From NCBI RefSeq assembly GCF_000316665.1, contig NC_019678.1:8279001-8343000 (forward strand): DNA of 64,000 bases, in the 5' to 3' direction. Both the position numbers and the translations under genes were made by a program. Below, piece after piece: positions 17,549 to 26,183 of the stretch. Position 1 is the stretch's first letter; every line of letters begins with the position of its first letter. The notes below the pieces were generated by a model. It was not told the DNA's origin, ran no database searches, and saw nothing but the letters and a program-made list of their open reading frames with translations. Origin of the DNA: Rivularia sp. PCC 7116 (GTDB taxonomy: Bacteria; Cyanobacteriota; Cyanobacteriia; Cyanobacteriales; Nostocaceae).

Positions 17549-19153
17549 ATGAGTCAAATTGCTTCAATACTCCACCACGATGAAAATGAAATATGTTTTA
17601 AAGTTGATGAGGTAGACGTTTTTAAAAACTTGTTACCGCTACAAACTTGTTTTAAACAGTTAGAAAAAAGATTAAATTCGAGTTTAATTGCTTTTAGTCA
17701 TGATGAGAATTTTGAAGTTATAGAGCAATTAAACAACTCGAACTTACATTCCCTTGTAAATGCAGTTCATCAAGCTTTTGCAGAGCATCGTCCTTTATTA
17801 CTGACTCCCGATGCTATCTGGATGGCGATCGCTGAGGGTTTTGCTCAACATATCAATAATAATGCAGAACGGTTACGCTATCAATTCGTTAGTCATTCGA
17901 GCAAGAGAGAATTAAAAGTTGCTGTGGAGAAGCTTACCAATAATCAAGATTGGCAGCAAGCTGTGGAATTATGGTCAAAGCTAATTGACGAAAATGTCAA
18001 AGCTGATATTGCCGATTTGATGGTTTGCGATTTTAGTACCACTACGCCAATTATTCGTACAGCCAGTCAAGTTGTGATGATGGATGCTTTGAAGCAATAC
18101 TTTGATTATGGGTTGTATGCGATTTGCGGTATCCCTTGGATTATTGTACTGGGAAGCATTGACGATTGGCAGAAGATTCGGGAAAGGGTAGCAATCATAA
18201 GTCAATATGATTTGGATTGGTGGACAAAAAGATTATTACCAATTTGCGACGGCTTTATTGAAACGGTTGCTGGTAAACCAAGTTTGGAATTTTGGCAGCA
18301 CATCTGTAAACCGCAATCTATGTATGGGGGAGATGTAATTACTGGGTGGTTAGCGGATTTGTTTCCCTATTTAAAAGATGATATTACCAAATCCCCTACA
18401 TATAAAAATCCGATTTTAGAAACACCACGAGAAGAATTGACGATAAATCACGGAATTCCACCACGAATGTTCCCTAACGGAATTTCTCAAGCTTCATTTT
18501 CCTTAAGCACTCTTCAAGGAGAATCACATTTGGAATTAATTGCTGGTTTTATCGGAGTTTGTCAAAATCAACAAACTGGTTGTCTTCATCCAGAGATTGG
18601 TTGGGGAATTAGACAGCAAGATAATTTTGTAGGAATTTTGAATAAATTAGAAAAAGAACATCAGCTTAATTCTCCTACAAATTGGGAGTTTGAAGAAGGT
18701 TCTTATATGAACGAATTACCAGCAGATTTAATTCAACTTTTAGAAAGATTTGATGGTGGTACTTTATTTGCTAATACCGAACATCCTTGGAATATTAAAG
18801 CATTCAAAGAATATACACCTTGTAAGATTACAGATAATAAAGTTTTTACCATTTTTATTCAACTTAAAGATAATCGCTGTATTGCTTTTGCAAATATAAG
18901 ACGAAAAAATGGCAAATTTGGAGATAAAGATTATCGAACTTGGTTTGAATGGTGGATTGTTGTCGGGAAACCTATTTTAATTGAAGATAAAGGTTCGATT
19001 GAGAGTAAAAGTTGGATATTGAAACCGGAATCAACCAAAATGATTGCAAAAGGGATTCCGCAATTATTTGAAAGAATTATTCAAGCAGAAGGAAGATATT
19101 ATTTTGATGCTGAGGATTTTATTGCTGATGAATCAATTCAAATTTTAAGTTAG
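17549..19153 (+). CDS. DUF4419 domain protein
   Basis: A 534-aa soluble protein. The family-typical segments are PLLLTPDAIWMAIAEGFAQH, the double-Trp stretch YDLDWWTKRLLPICDGFIET and MYGGDVITGWLADLFPYL; these lie in the first two thirds and match my memory of DUF4419 proteins, which occur in fungi and scattered bacteria with no known activity. The C-terminal third (from about 360) is a separate, more variable segment with QTGCLHPEIGWGIR. The frame is open farther upstream into the mscS gene, but the ATG at 17549 behind GAGGGTAAT is the sensible start. It may be co-transcribed with mscS. Confidence 0.8.
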   Translation: MSQIASILHHDENEICFKVDEVDVFKNLLPLQTCFKQLEKRLNSSLIAFSHDENFEVIEQLNNSNLHSLVNAVHQAFAEHRPLLLTPDAIWMAIAEGFAQHINNNAERLRYQFVSHSSKRELKVAVEKLTNNQDWQQAVELWSKLIDENVKADIADLMVCDFSTTTPIIRTASQVVMMDALKQYFDYGLYAICGIPWIIVLGSIDDWQKIRERVAIISQYDLDWWTKRLLPICDGFIETVAGKPSLEFWQHICKPQSMYGGDVITGWLADLFPYLKDDITKSPTYKNPILETPREELTINHGIPPRMFPNGISQASFSLSTLQGESHLELIAGFIGVCQNQQTGCLHPEIGWGIRQQDNFVGILNKLEKEHQLNSPTNWEFEEGSYMNELPADLIQLLERFDGGTLFANTEHPWNIKAFKEYTPCKITDNKVFTIFIQLKDNRCIAFANIRRKNGKFGDKDYRTWFEWWIVVGKPILIEDKGSIESKSWILKPESTKMIAKGIPQLFERIIQAEGRYYFDAEDFIADESIQILS

Positions 19154-19671
19154 CATTAATAACAACACACACAGAAATCTCCTCGCTTATTCTGGAGACA
19201 ATTAAAATCCTATCCCCACCGCTAAACGAAGAAAAATAGCTTTTGTTATCAAGTATTAATTAGTAATAAAACGGTTGGGAGAAATTATCAAAAGTTAATT
19301 TAGTGTTCTAACTTGCACAATCCTTAACAAGCCACATAAACCGCCTTGGAATAAATTCCCAGGCTAATATACAAAGTACGTTAAAACGCACTAAAATCAA
19401 TGCCCAACCGTTAAAAAATGTTTATCGCTGCATTTATTTTTCATGTTGATTCCCATGCTGCACAATATCGGTAGAAGTCACCACGGTGAAATATTAACTC
19501 AAGCTCAACTTGTAGATTAAGGGAAAATTTACCCTTTGCTAGACTCAAAATCTTTCAAGTTTAACGAAATTGCAGTAGCACACCATTATGCAGAATCACC
19601 GAAGGCGATCGCTAAAGTTACCTTGGATTTTAGATTTTACAATTTGTACCGTACTTATTTAAGACTTCCAA
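19154..19671. other. Convergent intergenic region with a fragment of repeat family C
   Basis: No gene is seen. At 19341-19403 the text CCGCCTTGGAATAAATTCCC is the reverse complement of the right arm of the family C repeat at 54554-54796, and the following CTAATATACAAAGTACGTTA matches its left interior. This is a rearranged or partial copy. One HIP1 octamer lies near 19605. Confidence 0.6.
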
Positions 19672-20340
19672 TTACCTATTCTGCGGAATCCTTACCCTTT
19701 GCTTGGTAAAATAAACTTGTGTCGCATCTTTCAAACTATCTTTCGGACTGCTTGATGCATTCACCAAAATATGAGCGGGATTAATTTTGGGTAAAGGAGT
19801 AGGGTGTTCGAGAGTAATTTTATTGTTAATAGATATTTTATTATTCTCTAACTGCTTCCAATTTCTAATTGAGTAAACCGTTGCATCACCATTCTTATAA
19901 CATAACCTACCAAAAGCCAAACCTTTAGCAGCTTCGGGAACTTCGAGCAAATAAAAGTAATCCGGACTCAACCATTCTTGCAAACTACTACCGTCTCCCC
20001 CCTTACCAATATAGGTAATGGCAGCAGAAGGAACTTTTGACCATTTTTTACCATCTAAGGCTTCCGGAAATATAACTACGGGAACTACAGGCTTCGATTT
20101 AAAAGACACTTGCCTATAAAAGGTTCCTCCATCTATTTTAACTCCCGCTCCCTCACGCTCCTTGATTCCATTTTTATCGTATTTATCTACCTTAACTTGA
20201 GTAAGTGCTTTGGCTTTACTACAAAATTCAGCGCGGTTTGCTTGCTTTACTCGATTATCATTGAATAATTTCAAACTAATTCCAATAACAGCGATTAATG
20301 TAGTTAATAATAGTCCCTTAAATATTAAACCAGACTTCAT
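19672..20340 (-). CDS. Membrane-anchored protein of unknown function
   Basis: A 222-aa protein I do not recognise. Residues 5-25 form one uncleaved-looking signal anchor (LIFKGLLLTTLIAVIGISL), so the rest is probably periplasmic. The body is basic and has a YIGKGGDGSSLQEWLSPDYF segment, one pair of distant cysteines, and a Pro-rich stretch (LEHPTPLPKINP). No catalytic motif is evident. It converges with DUF4419 across a 518-bp gap and has a long AT-rich upstream region. Codon use is like the neighbours, and the reading frame is uninterrupted. Confidence 0.65.
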   Translation of the reverse strand: MKSGLIFKGLLLTTLIAVIGISLKLFNDNRVKQANRAEFCSKAKALTQVKVDKYDKNGIKEREGAGVKIDGGTFYRQVSFKSKPVVPVVIFPEALDGKKWSKVPSAAITYIGKGGDGSSLQEWLSPDYFYLLEVPEAAKGLAFGRLCYKNGDATVYSIRNWKQLENNKISINNKITLEHPTPLPKINPAHILVNASSSPKDSLKDATQVYFTKQRVRIPQNR

Positions 20341-21194
20341 TTACGGATACAGATATAGTATTCACTAATACGTTATAGCGCTAATTCTTACAGCAATCCA
20401 TATACTCTCACAACAAAAAATCACTTTCAGGATTTACAGAATCGTATATCTTGCCGATACTTCCAACTTAACCTTTACCAAAACTTCTTCCCTTGAATAT
20501 GCTCCACAAGTTTTCGACCAATTCCTTGATTGCGATCGCTATGGCTAAAGGCTCAATGATGAATATAGCAGCAACGAACATCAATTTATTTTTTAATTAA
20601 GCTTTGCAGATCAACTACTTGCAGTAATTATTACAAATCAATATTATAAAAACCCGCCTTATTCTCAATATAAATACTATTTTTTTGTTTTCATAGTAAA
20701 ATAAATTACTCAAAAATGTAACCTATCTTCAAAAGTCTATATCTAATTTGCCAAGAAAATTATTTAATGCAATTTCGATAAATACAACTTTGATTAACAG
20801 TCGATTTTTCAGTCAAAATACGGTTTCAATATTTTTATAGTGATACAAAATACTCAAATTACGCAGAAAAAGCAACAATTCGACATCTGAACGCGAAAAA
20901 ATTTCCGTATTTTGCAATCAGTATTAACAAAAGTATATTTCCCTTAATACTTTACTAGCCACTAATGAGAATACTGTCAATAATTCCACGAAATGACGTT
21001 GTTTTTGAAAGGTTATCTAAGTCACTTTTCGTGTAAAATATTTTTTATATATAATCTGTTTGGACGTATTTTATTTATTTTAATTAAAATAAATTTTAAA
21101 TATAAAAATTATAAATTGAAACAGTTAATCAAATGACAAAAATTATTTTAGATAATATCAAGCAAGAAAGATTGTGGATGAGTGATTGAGGTTT
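20341..21194. other. Very AT-rich divergent intergenic region
   Basis: About 850 bp between divergent genes, with one HIP1 octamer near 20554 and otherwise no repeat family or hairpin that stands out. The part from 21040 to 21170 is almost purely A and T. I see no gene. Confidence 0.4.
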
Positions 21195-21545
21195 ATGTTA
21201 AATCAAATAGCTTTAAACCTTATAGTAATTCGCGTCGAAGATTTAACTAGAAGCAGAAAATTTTACGAAATATTAGGAATTAGCTTCTTATACGAGCAAC
21301 ATGGCAATGGTGAAAAACATCTGTCCGCAATGTTGGGAGGAATTGTATTTGAAATTTATCCGAGCAGTAATAATATAGATACTTCAGGAGTGCGTTTGGG
21401 TTTTCGCGTTTCTTCCGTAGATAATACTATAGAAGAATTACAAGCAATTGAGACAGTTATAGTATCCCCACCAAAAGATTCTCAATGGGGAAGACGTGCT
21501 GTAATTATAGACCCCGACGGTCATAAGATAGAACTTGTTGATTAA
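21195..21545 (+). CDS. VOC superfamily (glyoxalase/bleomycin-resistance fold) protein
   Basis: A 116-aa protein. It shows the vicinal-oxygen-chelate layout: a first beta-alpha-beta unit with LNLIVIRVEDLTRSRKFYE and LGISFLYEQHGNG, and a second ending with RRAVIIDPDGHKIELVD, where the final Glu would be a metal ligand. The usual first-strand His is not evident, so a metal-dependent activity is uncertain. The frame is open from 21186, but the ATG at 21195 gives the natural family start. Substrate unknown. An STRR separates it from the TRAP permease genes behind it. Confidence 0.85.
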   Translation: MLNQIALNLIVIRVEDLTRSRKFYEILGISFLYEQHGNGEKHLSAMLGGIVFEIYPSSNNIDTSGVRLGFRVSSVDNTIEELQAIETVIVSPPKDSQWGRRAVIIDPDGHKIELVD

Positions 21546-21601
21546 TTATATTTTCCGTAGATGGGAAGATAAAAATATGCTCCCGAGTAGGTAGAGGAAG
21601 A

Positions 21602-21636
21602 ATTTTAACTGCTCACTGCTCACTGTTAACTGATAG
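21602..21636. repeat. Short heptameric repeat (STRR)
   Basis: CTGCTCA heptamers with degenerate neighbours (CTGTTAA, CTGATAG) lie between the VOC gene and dctQ. They are of the same unit type as the repeats at 5578 and 59147. Confidence 0.75.
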
Positions 21637-21699
21637 ACACAACTTTTCTCCCTTAGAGATGTAAACTACTTTTACGAAGGTTGATAAAGGTAGCGGGTT

Positions 21700-22248
21700 T
21701 TGGAAAAACTTTTAAAAATATCGCGAATCATCGATGCTTTTAATGAGCTTATCGGTAAAATTACTAGTTGGCTGGTATTAGTTTTAGTAATTGTCGGTGG
21801 GTGGAATGTTGTCGGCAGATATCTAGGACGATTAACTGGTAGTAATTTGAGCTCCAATGCTTATATTGAAGCTCAATGGTATATTTTTAGCTTAATATTT
21901 TTTTTCGCGGGGGCTTACGCTCTCAAACATAACGAACACGTGCGGGTTGATGTTTTCTACAGTAAATGCAACCCCCGTCAGAAAGCGCTTATAGAAGTTT
22001 TAGGTACGATATTCTTCTTAATTCCATTTTGTGGTTTAATTATTTTCTATTCTTGGGAAACCATTGTTAATTCTTGGTCAATTTGGGAAACTTCTTCAGA
22101 TCCCGATGGTTTACCGCGATATCCCATAAAAAGTGCAATTATCGTTGCTTTTGCATTATTGATATTGCAAGGAGTCTCTCAAATTATTAAAAACGTAGCA
22201 ATTTTAAAAGGTTATTTACAACCCCAGGAGGAAAGCAGTGATTACTGA
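21700..22248 (+). CDS. dctQ: TRAP transporter small permease subunit
   Basis: A 182-aa inner-membrane protein with four transmembrane helices (about 20-40, 62-80, 100-122 and 142-160). It forms the small membrane subunit of a tripartite ATP-independent periplasmic transporter. Family landmarks are EAQWYIFSLIFFFAGAYAL, the HVRVDVFYS turn and an Asp/Gly-containing loop before the last helix. No ATG fits; the frame begins with TTG at 21700, with little ribosome-binding sequence. It overlaps dctM by 11 bp, a translational-coupling arrangement. The binding protein gene does not follow; a matching one is encoded on the other strand at 56164-57261. Confidence 0.92.
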   Translation: MEKLLKISRIIDAFNELIGKITSWLVLVLVIVGGWNVVGRYLGRLTGSNLSSNAYIEAQWYIFSLIFFFAGAYALKHNEHVRVDVFYSKCNPRQKALIEVLGTIFFLIPFCGLIIFYSWETIVNSWSIWETSSDPDGLPRYPIKSAIIVAFALLILQGVSQIIKNVAILKGYLQPQEESSDY

Positions 22249-23632
22249 TTGGCTTGGTCCATTAATGTTTGTCGGTGCTTTAGTTTTATTGTCTTTGGGG
22301 TATCCGGTAGCATTTTCCCTGGGAGGGGTTTCGATTCTCTTCGCTTTATTGGGAGTGGCATTAGGTTTAGATAATTTCGATTTGCAATTATTTGGTTTAA
22401 TGCCGTTGCGAATTTTTAAGATAATGGCGAATTATACTCTTTTAGCTATTCCCTATTTTATTTTTATGGGGTCGATGCTGGAAAAAACGGGTATCGCCGA
22501 ACGTCTTTTGGAAACAATGGGAATATTGTTTGGACGTTTGCGGGGTGGTTTGGCTTTAGCGGTGGTAATTGTTGGTGCCCTACTCGCAGCGACTACCGGA
22601 GTTGTTGCGGCGACAGTGGTTGCTATGGGTTTGATATCCTTACCAATTATGTTGCGTTACGGCTATGATAAACAGTTGGCAACTGGAGTGATTGCAGCAT
22701 CGGGAACTTTGGGACAGATAATTCCCCCATCGGTAGTATTGATAGTACTTGCAGACCAATTACGGATAGGCGATCGCAACCTTTCTGTGGGTGATTTATT
22801 CATTGGTTCGATCATTCCCGGTTTGATGATGGCAGGTGCTTTTGCATTATACGTGTTGATAATCGCATTTTTGAAACCGGAAATTGCTCCACCGTTACCC
22901 CCCGAAGTCAGAAATATCAGCGCGGTGAAATTATTTGCCCAGGTATCTCAGGTAATGCTGCCGCCTTTAATATTGATATTGTTGGTATTGGGAAGCATCT
23001 TTTTCGGATTCGCCACACCTACCGAAGCCGGAGCAGTAGGTTGTATAGCCACAATAATTCTTGCTGCCGTATACCGTAAATTAACCCTTGCAACCCTGAG
23101 TCAAGTTTGCGACGCGACTATGCGAATTACTAGCATGGTCATATTTATTTTAATTGGCTCAACTGCCTTTGCCTTGGTATTTCGCGGGCTTGACGGCGAT
23201 ATTTTCATGAAAGATGTTTTAAGTAATATCCCTGGTGGAGAAGTAGGATTTTTGCTAGTTAGTATGGTAGTTGTATTGCTGCTAGGCTTCTTTATCGACT
23301 TCTTTGAAATTGCCTTTATAGTCATACCGTTATTTGTTCCTGTAGCGCAACAGTTAGGAATTGATTTAGTTTGGTATGGGGTTATATTAGGAGCAAATTT
23401 ACAAACCTCATTTTTAACGCCTCCCTTTGGTTTTGCTCTATTTTATTTACGGGGTGTTGCACCAAAAGAAGTAACTACGGTAGATATTTATCGAGGAGTT
23501 ATGCCGTTTATTTTGATTCAGCTATTGGTATTGGGATTAATTATTATATTTCCGCAGATTGTTACTTTCTTGCCTTCATTAATGAAGCCAGCGCCGGTTG
23601 AGGTTTTGAGTTCGTTCGTAGTTGCGCTTTAG
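22238..23632 (+). CDS. dctM: TRAP transporter large permease subunit
   Basis: A 464-aa protein with about 12 hydrophobic segments, the ion-coupled transport subunit of the TRAP system and a member of the DctM/ion transporter superfamily. Repeated landmark motifs include GYPVAFSLGG, NYTLLAIPYFIFMGSML, GTLGQIIPPSVVLIVLAD, ATPTEAGAVG and LTPPFGFALFYLRG. It starts with GTG behind a strong AGGAGG, inside the end of dctQ. In Anabaena PCC 7120 a comparable TRAP system takes up pyruvate and other 2-oxoacids; similar use here is inference, supported by the TakP-like binding protein in this window. Confidence 0.94.
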   Translation: MITDWLGPLMFVGALVLLSLGYPVAFSLGGVSILFALLGVALGLDNFDLQLFGLMPLRIFKIMANYTLLAIPYFIFMGSMLEKTGIAERLLETMGILFGRLRGGLALAVVIVGALLAATTGVVAATVVAMGLISLPIMLRYGYDKQLATGVIAASGTLGQIIPPSVVLIVLADQLRIGDRNLSVGDLFIGSIIPGLMMAGAFALYVLIIAFLKPEIAPPLPPEVRNISAVKLFAQVSQVMLPPLILILLVLGSIFFGFATPTEAGAVGCIATIILAAVYRKLTLATLSQVCDATMRITSMVIFILIGSTAFALVFRGLDGDIFMKDVLSNIPGGEVGFLLVSMVVVLLLGFFIDFFEIAFIVIPLFVPVAQQLGIDLVWYGVILGANLQTSFLTPPFGFALFYLRGVAPKEVTTVDIYRGVMPFILIQLLVLGLIIIFPQIVTFLPSLMKPAPVEVLSSFVVAL

Positions 23633-24120
23633 CGCCAAATATTGAACAACCCCAATCTATGCCTTAGCTGCTAAGTTGGGTTGAAGGTGTAGCCGTAACC
23701 CAACATCAATGTTTTGGTTTTTAATTATTTATTTTATTTAAACGCAGAGGGGCACGGAGGGTAACGCAGAGGGGCGCGGAGAGTTGGTAGGTTGGGTTAG
23801 AAACGCAAGAATAATTAATCGTTGACAAAATATGAAGATGCGTTTTTAACCCAACATTAAGGTTTTGGTTTTAGTAATAGATTACTTGAGGGTTTTATTA
23901 TTTGTTTTACTAGCCATGATGATGTTGGGCTTCACTATGTCCTTTGGGCACAATTCGTGAACGTTCAACCCAACCTAGTAGTCCTTTGCATTAAATATGG
24001 TGGGTATATAGTAATTAAAATATTTTCTACCCCCTCTACCTCTTCTTCCCCCCCTACCCCCTCCCATCCTTACTCGTCAAAATTAATGGAATCGAATACT
24101 AGGAAATTGAGAATTTTAGA
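23633..24120. repeat. Dispersed (T)TGGGTT repeat cluster
   Basis: From about 23673 to 23978 the convergent gap is filled with pieces of the cyanobacterial repeat TAGGTTGGGTTRA and its complement CAACCCAACCTA, with TAACCCAACAT and ATGTTGGG alternating so that several hairpins can form. Two copies of AACGCAGAGGGGC (near 23743 and 23763) lie inside. A related unit occurs at 30254-30401. A pyrimidine tract follows at 24025-24070, with flanking text like that at 2740-2780. No gene is seen. Confidence 0.7.
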
Positions 24121-25422
24121 TTAAGAGAATAAACGGGGAAGTAAAACCCCAGTTAATGCTGCAAAAAATGCTAATAATGCGCTGACAGCTTCCGGAGATA
24201 GATATTTTGATAACCAACTGGGTTTAATAGTTTGTACCGGAAACTCTGGATATAGCCCTACAGCAATGCTTTGACTTTCACCAGAGAATAGAGTTTGTAA
24301 GCCCTGGGAAGACTTAGAATTAATACTTACCGAGCGTAACTTCCGAATCCCTGGCTGTTTAGATGGAATAATCAGAAACTGCTCGGGTTGTAGCTCCATA
24401 ACTTGAGTATTCATCCGAACTTTTCCGCTTATAATTGTTGAAATTTCGATTTGATCTTTGACATTTCCTGTATTTTCCAAGCGAGTAAAATTTACCTTGC
24501 TTACATCTAAATCTCTCCAAATCCACTCATCTAAGTCATCTTTTTGAGATTTGGCTGGATTTGGTAATTTAATAGTTAGTTCAGTTGGTGTAAGTAAGGT
24601 GAATGTAATATCATCAATAATTGATTCCAACTCTAATGATAATTCCTCATCATAATCATCATCACTACGAATATCTAATTCAGGTATATTAACTCCTGCT
24701 AAATTGAATTGTAGTTTTTCTTCTCCAAGTTTTACTCGCAAATTACCAATTTGTTTTGTCTTTTTTGTTTCTGGTAATCCTTGTGAAGAGAGGCAAGTTT
24801 TTGACAGTAAATTAGCATCCAGAAGACACAGAGATAGTTGAGCTTCTTTGGATTCATAAGTAAGATTACTTACTTGGCTTTCAGGAAAAAGTCTAAGTTC
24901 TAAAATTGACAGTTGATTATTTACAAATTGAGTAGGAGTAATCATCAGCGTACTTGTAGAGTTTGGGAATTCCATAGTTAAAGAATCCATCTGAATGAGT
25001 TTTTCATTTAGAGTAGGATCTGATTTGCTAGAAAATTTCCCTGTAAAGACTAAAGCTTCTGGTTGTTTACCTTCGATTTGTAGATTTTGGATGCCTTGAA
25101 TTTGGTCAAAAAAGAGTTTTTCTGAATTTCCTGTATACTCAAAGCTGATTTCCTTGGCAATGACACTTCCTTCAAAGTTATAGCTACCTCGGAAAACATA
25201 ATTACCTAATAGAATTCCCACCGACAACAATAAGACTATAATTGCGATGATTTTATCAGTTTTCTGTCTACGCAGGAACTGGTAAACTCGTTTTAAAAGC
25301 CGCCAAAATTGCACAACCAACCATCTGAGGAGAGAAAATATCATCCCCAAGGTTTGTTTAATAAAAAGCAACATCTGAGTGTAATATTGACTGTTACTTG
25401 GTGGCGGGTTATTCGGCGGCAT
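24121..25422 (-). CDS. Membrane-anchored protein of unknown function, third gene of a protease operon
   Basis: A 433-aa protein I do not recognise. A proline-rich start (MPPNNPPPS) precedes a long amphipathic and aromatic-basic stretch (about 15-52), a transmembrane helix (about 57-77) and a large beta-rich, presumably periplasmic region (80-405) with acidic loops (DDDYDEELSLELE). A second transmembrane helix (about 410-430) lies at the very C-terminus. The body could bind ligand or protein; no catalytic motif is visible. It starts 37 bp after the end of the secreted 234-aa gene, which itself follows a secreted TPR-protease gene, so the three are probably one transcription unit with a shared envelope task. 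Confidence 0.7.
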   Translation of the reverse strand: MPPNNPPPSNSQYYTQMLLFIKQTLGMIFSLLRWLVVQFWRLLKRVYQFLRRQKTDKIIAIIVLLLSVGILLGNYVFRGSYNFEGSVIAKEISFEYTGNSEKLFFDQIQGIQNLQIEGKQPEALVFTGKFSSKSDPTLNEKLIQMDSLTMEFPNSTSTLMITPTQFVNNQLSILELRLFPESQVSNLTYESKEAQLSLCLLDANLLSKTCLSSQGLPETKKTKQIGNLRVKLGEEKLQFNLAGVNIPELDIRSDDDYDEELSLELESIIDDITFTLLTPTELTIKLPNPAKSQKDDLDEWIWRDLDVSKVNFTRLENTGNVKDQIEISTIISGKVRMNTQVMELQPEQFLIIPSKQPGIRKLRSVSINSKSSQGLQTLFSGESQSIAVGLYPEFPVQTIKPSWLSKYLSPEAVSALLAFFAALTGVLLPRLFS

Positions 25423-25459
25423 TAGTAGTATTAATCGCGGGGAAAATAGTATGTTTTAG

Positions 25460-26164
25460 TTAGAGTAAATGAGGATTGTGTTGGAAACGAAATTTATGAG
25501 GCACAGACTTATTCTTACTATCTTCAAGATAAAGTTCATAAATTCCAGGACGAGCTTTACCATATTTCCAAGAAATTTTAATTTGTTTTCTGGGAATCTT
25601 GCGAGAAGTGTTGAAAACTGGCTTCCCTTTATAACGAATTTGAATTTTAGAAAAGCTTCTACGGTGAGGATTCTTCACTACAAACTGATATTTGTCAGAT
25701 ATTCTACCTAAAACTACTGGAAAATAAATGATATTCCCATTACGATTAATGTGAGAAAGTGCCCGGAGACTTCTACTTGGAATACCTGCTTTTTGTAATA
25801 TGGTTGTCTTCAAAGGAAAATTAAAACCATTAGTATCGCGTTTAAGGGTGATTTTATCCAGAAGATATCTTCTATAATAAGATTCTAATCGAAGTTCAGG
25901 GTATTTCTTCCCTTTCATGGGCACTCCTTTCATGGGCACTCTGAGATGAAGCTTGCTGGGATATCTGTTGCTTAATTCTCCCGTAGAGAAAGAAATTAGA
26001 TCGACTGACCCAGGACTAACATTAGGACTTATCAATCCTTCACAACGGTTATTTTCTCGTCGTATATAAGCATGTGATTTAGAATTACCAGAAGGACATG
26101 CTTGCGCTGTTAGGGGAATAAAACAAAAGAATGAAAAATTTATAATCAGTAGTTTCCAATTCAT
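25460..26164 (-). CDS. Secreted protein of unknown function, second gene of a protease operon
   Basis: A 234-aa protein. The ATG at 26164 gives a classical signal peptide (MNWKLLIINFSFFCFIP, cleavage near AQA-C); the frame is open farther upstream into the preceding gene, but that start would bury the signal. The mature protein is strongly basic (many Arg/Lys/Tyr) with a beta-strand-like core (YQFVVKNPHRRSFSKIQIRY, PGIYELYLEDS) and two cysteines near its start. A five-residue duplication VPMKG-VPMKG comes from a 15-bp tandem repeat. It lies 19 bp behind the TPR-protease gene. A substrate, inhibitor or chaperone of that protease are all possible; nothing in the sequence decides. Confidence 0.65.
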   Translation of the reverse strand: MNWKLLIINFSFFCFIPLTAQACPSGNSKSHAYIRRENNRCEGLISPNVSPGSVDLISFSTGELSNRYPSKLHLRVPMKGVPMKGKKYPELRLESYYRRYLLDKITLKRDTNGFNFPLKTTILQKAGIPSRSLRALSHINRNGNIIYFPVVLGRISDKYQFVVKNPHRRSFSKIQIRYKGKPVFNTSRKIPRKQIKISWKYGKARPGIYELYLEDSKNKSVPHKFRFQHNPHLL

Positions 26165-26183
26165 AAGATAAGAAAATAATTTA